NCBI GenBank assembly: GCA_030272585.1
Contig: BSYQ01000004.1
Coordinates: 3,720,001-3,784,000 of the forward strand
Origin: Bryopsis sp. KO-2023
Taxonomy: Eukaryota; Chlorophyta; Ulvophyceae; Bryopsidales; Bryopsidaceae
DNA: 64,000 nucleotides
Direction of reading: 5' to 3'
Below, piece after piece: positions 62,035-64,000 of this stretch (within the stretch, counting starts at the first letter, position 1; each line of letters opens with the position of its first letter). The position numbers and the translations under genes are program-made. The notes under the pieces were generated by a model. It was not told the DNA's origin. It searched no databases and saw nothing but the letters and a program-made list of their open reading frames with translations.

Positions 62035-63981
62035 TTACTTGGGTTGTGGTGGGAAAATCGATGGTGCTGTTGGAGGTGGAAATAAAGAAGAGGTGAAAGG
62101 GGGCTCCATTGGCATAGAAGGTGGAGGGGATTCGGGGGAAAGAGGTGCGAAGGGGATGTTCGGAGCATCAATCAATGGTGCAGGAGGTGAAGGAACGTTT
62201 GAAAGTGGCGTCGGTGGAGGAAATTGGGACGGAGGTAACATGGGGAGGGGTATAGTAGGAGGCATCGGAGATTGTGGCGGTAATAGAGGCGAGAGAGGAG
62301 GCTCGAGGGGTACAGTTGACGGCTCGAAGTAGGGAACTGAAGGGGGTGGAGATGTTGGTGCCAAACTTGGTGTTGATGGCGGAGGAGATATCTCCCCCAT
62401 CAATGGGGGAGGAGAAGGGGGAAGAGATGGCAGAGGAGACGGCGACAGTGGAGACAGTGGAGTAGACGGTGGAGCAAACAGTGGAGCAGACGGTGGAGGA
62501 GACGGTGGAGGAGACGGTGGAAGAGAAGGGGGAGGAGATGGCGGAGGAGATGGCGGAAGAGAAGGGGGAGGAGATGGTGGTGACGGAGCTAGTGGCGGAG
62601 GGGATGGCGGAGGAGCTGTTGGAAGAGAAGGGGGAGGAGATGATGGTGACGGAGCTAGTGGCGGTGGAGATGGTGGAGGAGATGGCGGAAGAGAAGGGGG
62701 AGGAGATGGTGGTGACGGAGCTAGTGGCGGAGGGGATGGCGGAGGAGCTGTTGGAAGAGAAGGGGGAGGAGATGGTGGTGACGGAGCCAATGGTGGAGGA
62801 GATGGAGGAGACAGGGGAGACGGGGGGGATGGCGGAGGAGACGGTGGAGGAGATGGCGGAGGTGACGTCGGCGGAGGCGATGGGGGAGGCGATGGGGGAG
62901 GCGATGGGGGAGGCGATGGGGGAGGAAACGGTGGAGGAGATGGCGGAGGAGACGGCGGAGGAAATGGAGGAGGCGAGGGGGGAGGCGATGGTGGCGGAGG
63001 AGATGGTGGAGGGGACGGTGGAGGCGATGGAGGAGGCGAGGGGGGAGGCGATGGTGGCGGGGGAGATGGTGGAGGATACGGTGGTGGAGGGAAGGGTGGA
63101 AGTGGCGGTGGAGCTGGACAGGGCAACATTAAGTTGGTCCCGGAAAATGATTCCGTCGCAGGCCACGTAGGTAGACCCCCACACATAATTGTGTTCCCAT
63201 CGAAGTTTCTGGTTAGGAACACATTTCAATCGTGAGAAAACTCAACGATGCCTCATACACAATAAACAGAAGAGCAATAGGCGAGCAAATCGGCTTCGTC
63301 ACCTCAAAGGTTAGTGGATTCTGACGGGCCATACATTGTATTGAGCGAAGTGAAGGTCGACCAGGAGGCTGGGACTGTTCCAGTGAGGCTATTGGTCGAG
63401 AGATCAAGATGCCGTAGCTCCGTCATCATTGACCAGGAATGTGGCAAGGTCCCTCCCAACGAGTTTCCGTTCAGTTGAAGATACTCCATCATTTGGAACT
63501 TGGACCAGCTCAACGGCAGGGTACCAGTGAAAGAGTTTCCATCCAATCTCCTGATCACGAGAACACAATTGTAAGGTGCCATTTTTTCCAAATTTGCCCA
63601 TAAAACAGGGAAATGATTCACAAGGAATATACCCAGACAATATACATACATAAAAGCAAAAAAGCAGCAGATTTATTGAAGAGGTACTGTCACGGCTTGA
63701 ATCGTCCTGGCCGGTATGTTTGGGTTTGAAATGAGGTTCGTGCACTCAATGAGTGATTTACGTACAATGCAGTAAGCTTTGTGAGAGTGGACCAGGATGA
63801 AGGAAGAGTCCCAACCAAGTTGTTCCCCTTCAGGCGAAGGGCGTTTAAATCTGTGAAAGTAGAGACCCAGTCTGGCAGCGTCCCACCCAGAGAATTCGCA
63901 GCAAGGTTCAACACCTTCAACCGCGTTAGCCCACTCCATGCAAGAGGTATGGTGCCAGTAAGTAAATTTTCGTTGATTTTC
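62035..63981 (-). CDS. LRR protein with (PPS)n extensin-like region, 3' part
   Basis: The gene runs off the right edge; its 5' part is missing. Exons joined in phase 2: 63981-63766, 63550-63335 and 63208-62035. The first two encode six plant-type leucine-rich repeats of 24 residues (LNLAANSLGGTLPDWVSTFT, LRLDGNSFTGTLPLSWSKF, LDLSTNSLTGTVPASWSTF). The third caps them with NTIMCGGLPTW and then about 330 residues of Pro-rich sequence (PPSPPPSPPP blocks, a diverged LAPSPPSPPPSLP section), ending PPQPK-stop. No transmembrane helix or kinase follows. In green algae this LRR + Hyp-rich build is typical of secreted wall, scale or adhesion glycoproteins; the role here is inference. Confidence 0.85.
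62440..63115. repeat. GGAGGAGA/TGGCGGAGG minisatellite encoding PPS repeats
   Basis: Imperfect repeats of 12-15 nt, with larger blocks of about 120 bp (GGTGACGGAGCTAGTGGCGG) repeated three to four times at 62575-62800. All unit lengths are multiples of three, so three reading frames stay open for about 1 kb, giving Pro-, Ser/Ala- and Glu/Met-rich shadow ORFs. Confidence 0.9.
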
Positions 63982-64000
63982 CTGAAAGTGAGACACGCTG

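Noticed and set aside
62168-63229. Ser/Ala-rich (minus) and Glu/Met-rich (plus) ORFs in the proline minisatellite
   Set aside because: Frame shadows of the PPS-coding exon, whose frame is fixed by the splice junction from the LRR exon.

Overview
This window is nuclear DNA from a flagellate green (streptophyte-grade) alga. Genes are split by many short introns with GT-AG borders and polypyrimidine tracts, and spacers are full of poly-A/T and poly-G/C runs. Four observations place it: a CHUP1-type chloroplast-positioning protein (a land-plant and streptophyte family), a plant-like Rab1/RabD GTPase, a hydroxyproline-type LRR + (PPS)n wall or scale protein, and axonemal/microtubule genes (SAXO-like repeats, GCP4, beta-tubulin). 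Mesostigma viride would fit, but naming the species is inference.

Left third (1-16 kb) is accessory DNA. It holds poorly resolved secreted Cys/Ala-rich coding exons (155-2996 +), a 57-bp minisatellite (about 3395-4215), an intact-looking 6.6-kb hAT transposon (4308-10924) with an 8-bp target duplication, a BED/hATC transposase and a second, convergent spliced gene, and a 3.5-kb TIR element with a TA target (11646-15151) carrying an unrecognised spliced gene. A decayed ankyrin fragment and a 66-bp palindromic insertion follow.

Middle (16.8-31 kb): a ten-exon CHUP1 homologue (+), a secreted ankyrin-repeat protein (+), a small secreted Cys-rich protein next to a poly-Gly/poly-Pro tract (-), an unresolved gene (-), and a gene that appears to join SAXO-like microtubule-binding repeats to an Hsp70 substrate-binding domain without an ATPase domain (-).

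Right half (33-64 kb): a run of minus-strand genes, namely a ParB/KorB-like 'SERQVRPLL' protein with a long disordered tail, a NIPP1-like FHA protein, GCP4, a small unknown protein and TAPT1/POD1. Then come plus-strand Rab1 and beta-tubulin, and finally a minus-strand LRR + proline-rich protein running off the right edge. Its two visible LRR exons are both exactly 216 nt and carry three 24-residue repeats each. For CHUP1, the ankyrin gene, TAPT1, Rab1, beta-tubulin and the 159-aa unknown, the exon lengths and splice phases add up to an uninterrupted reading frame, which is the main support for those models. For GCP4 the phases were checked over the first seven of twelve exons. No tRNA, rRNA, CRISPR or viral element was recognised.
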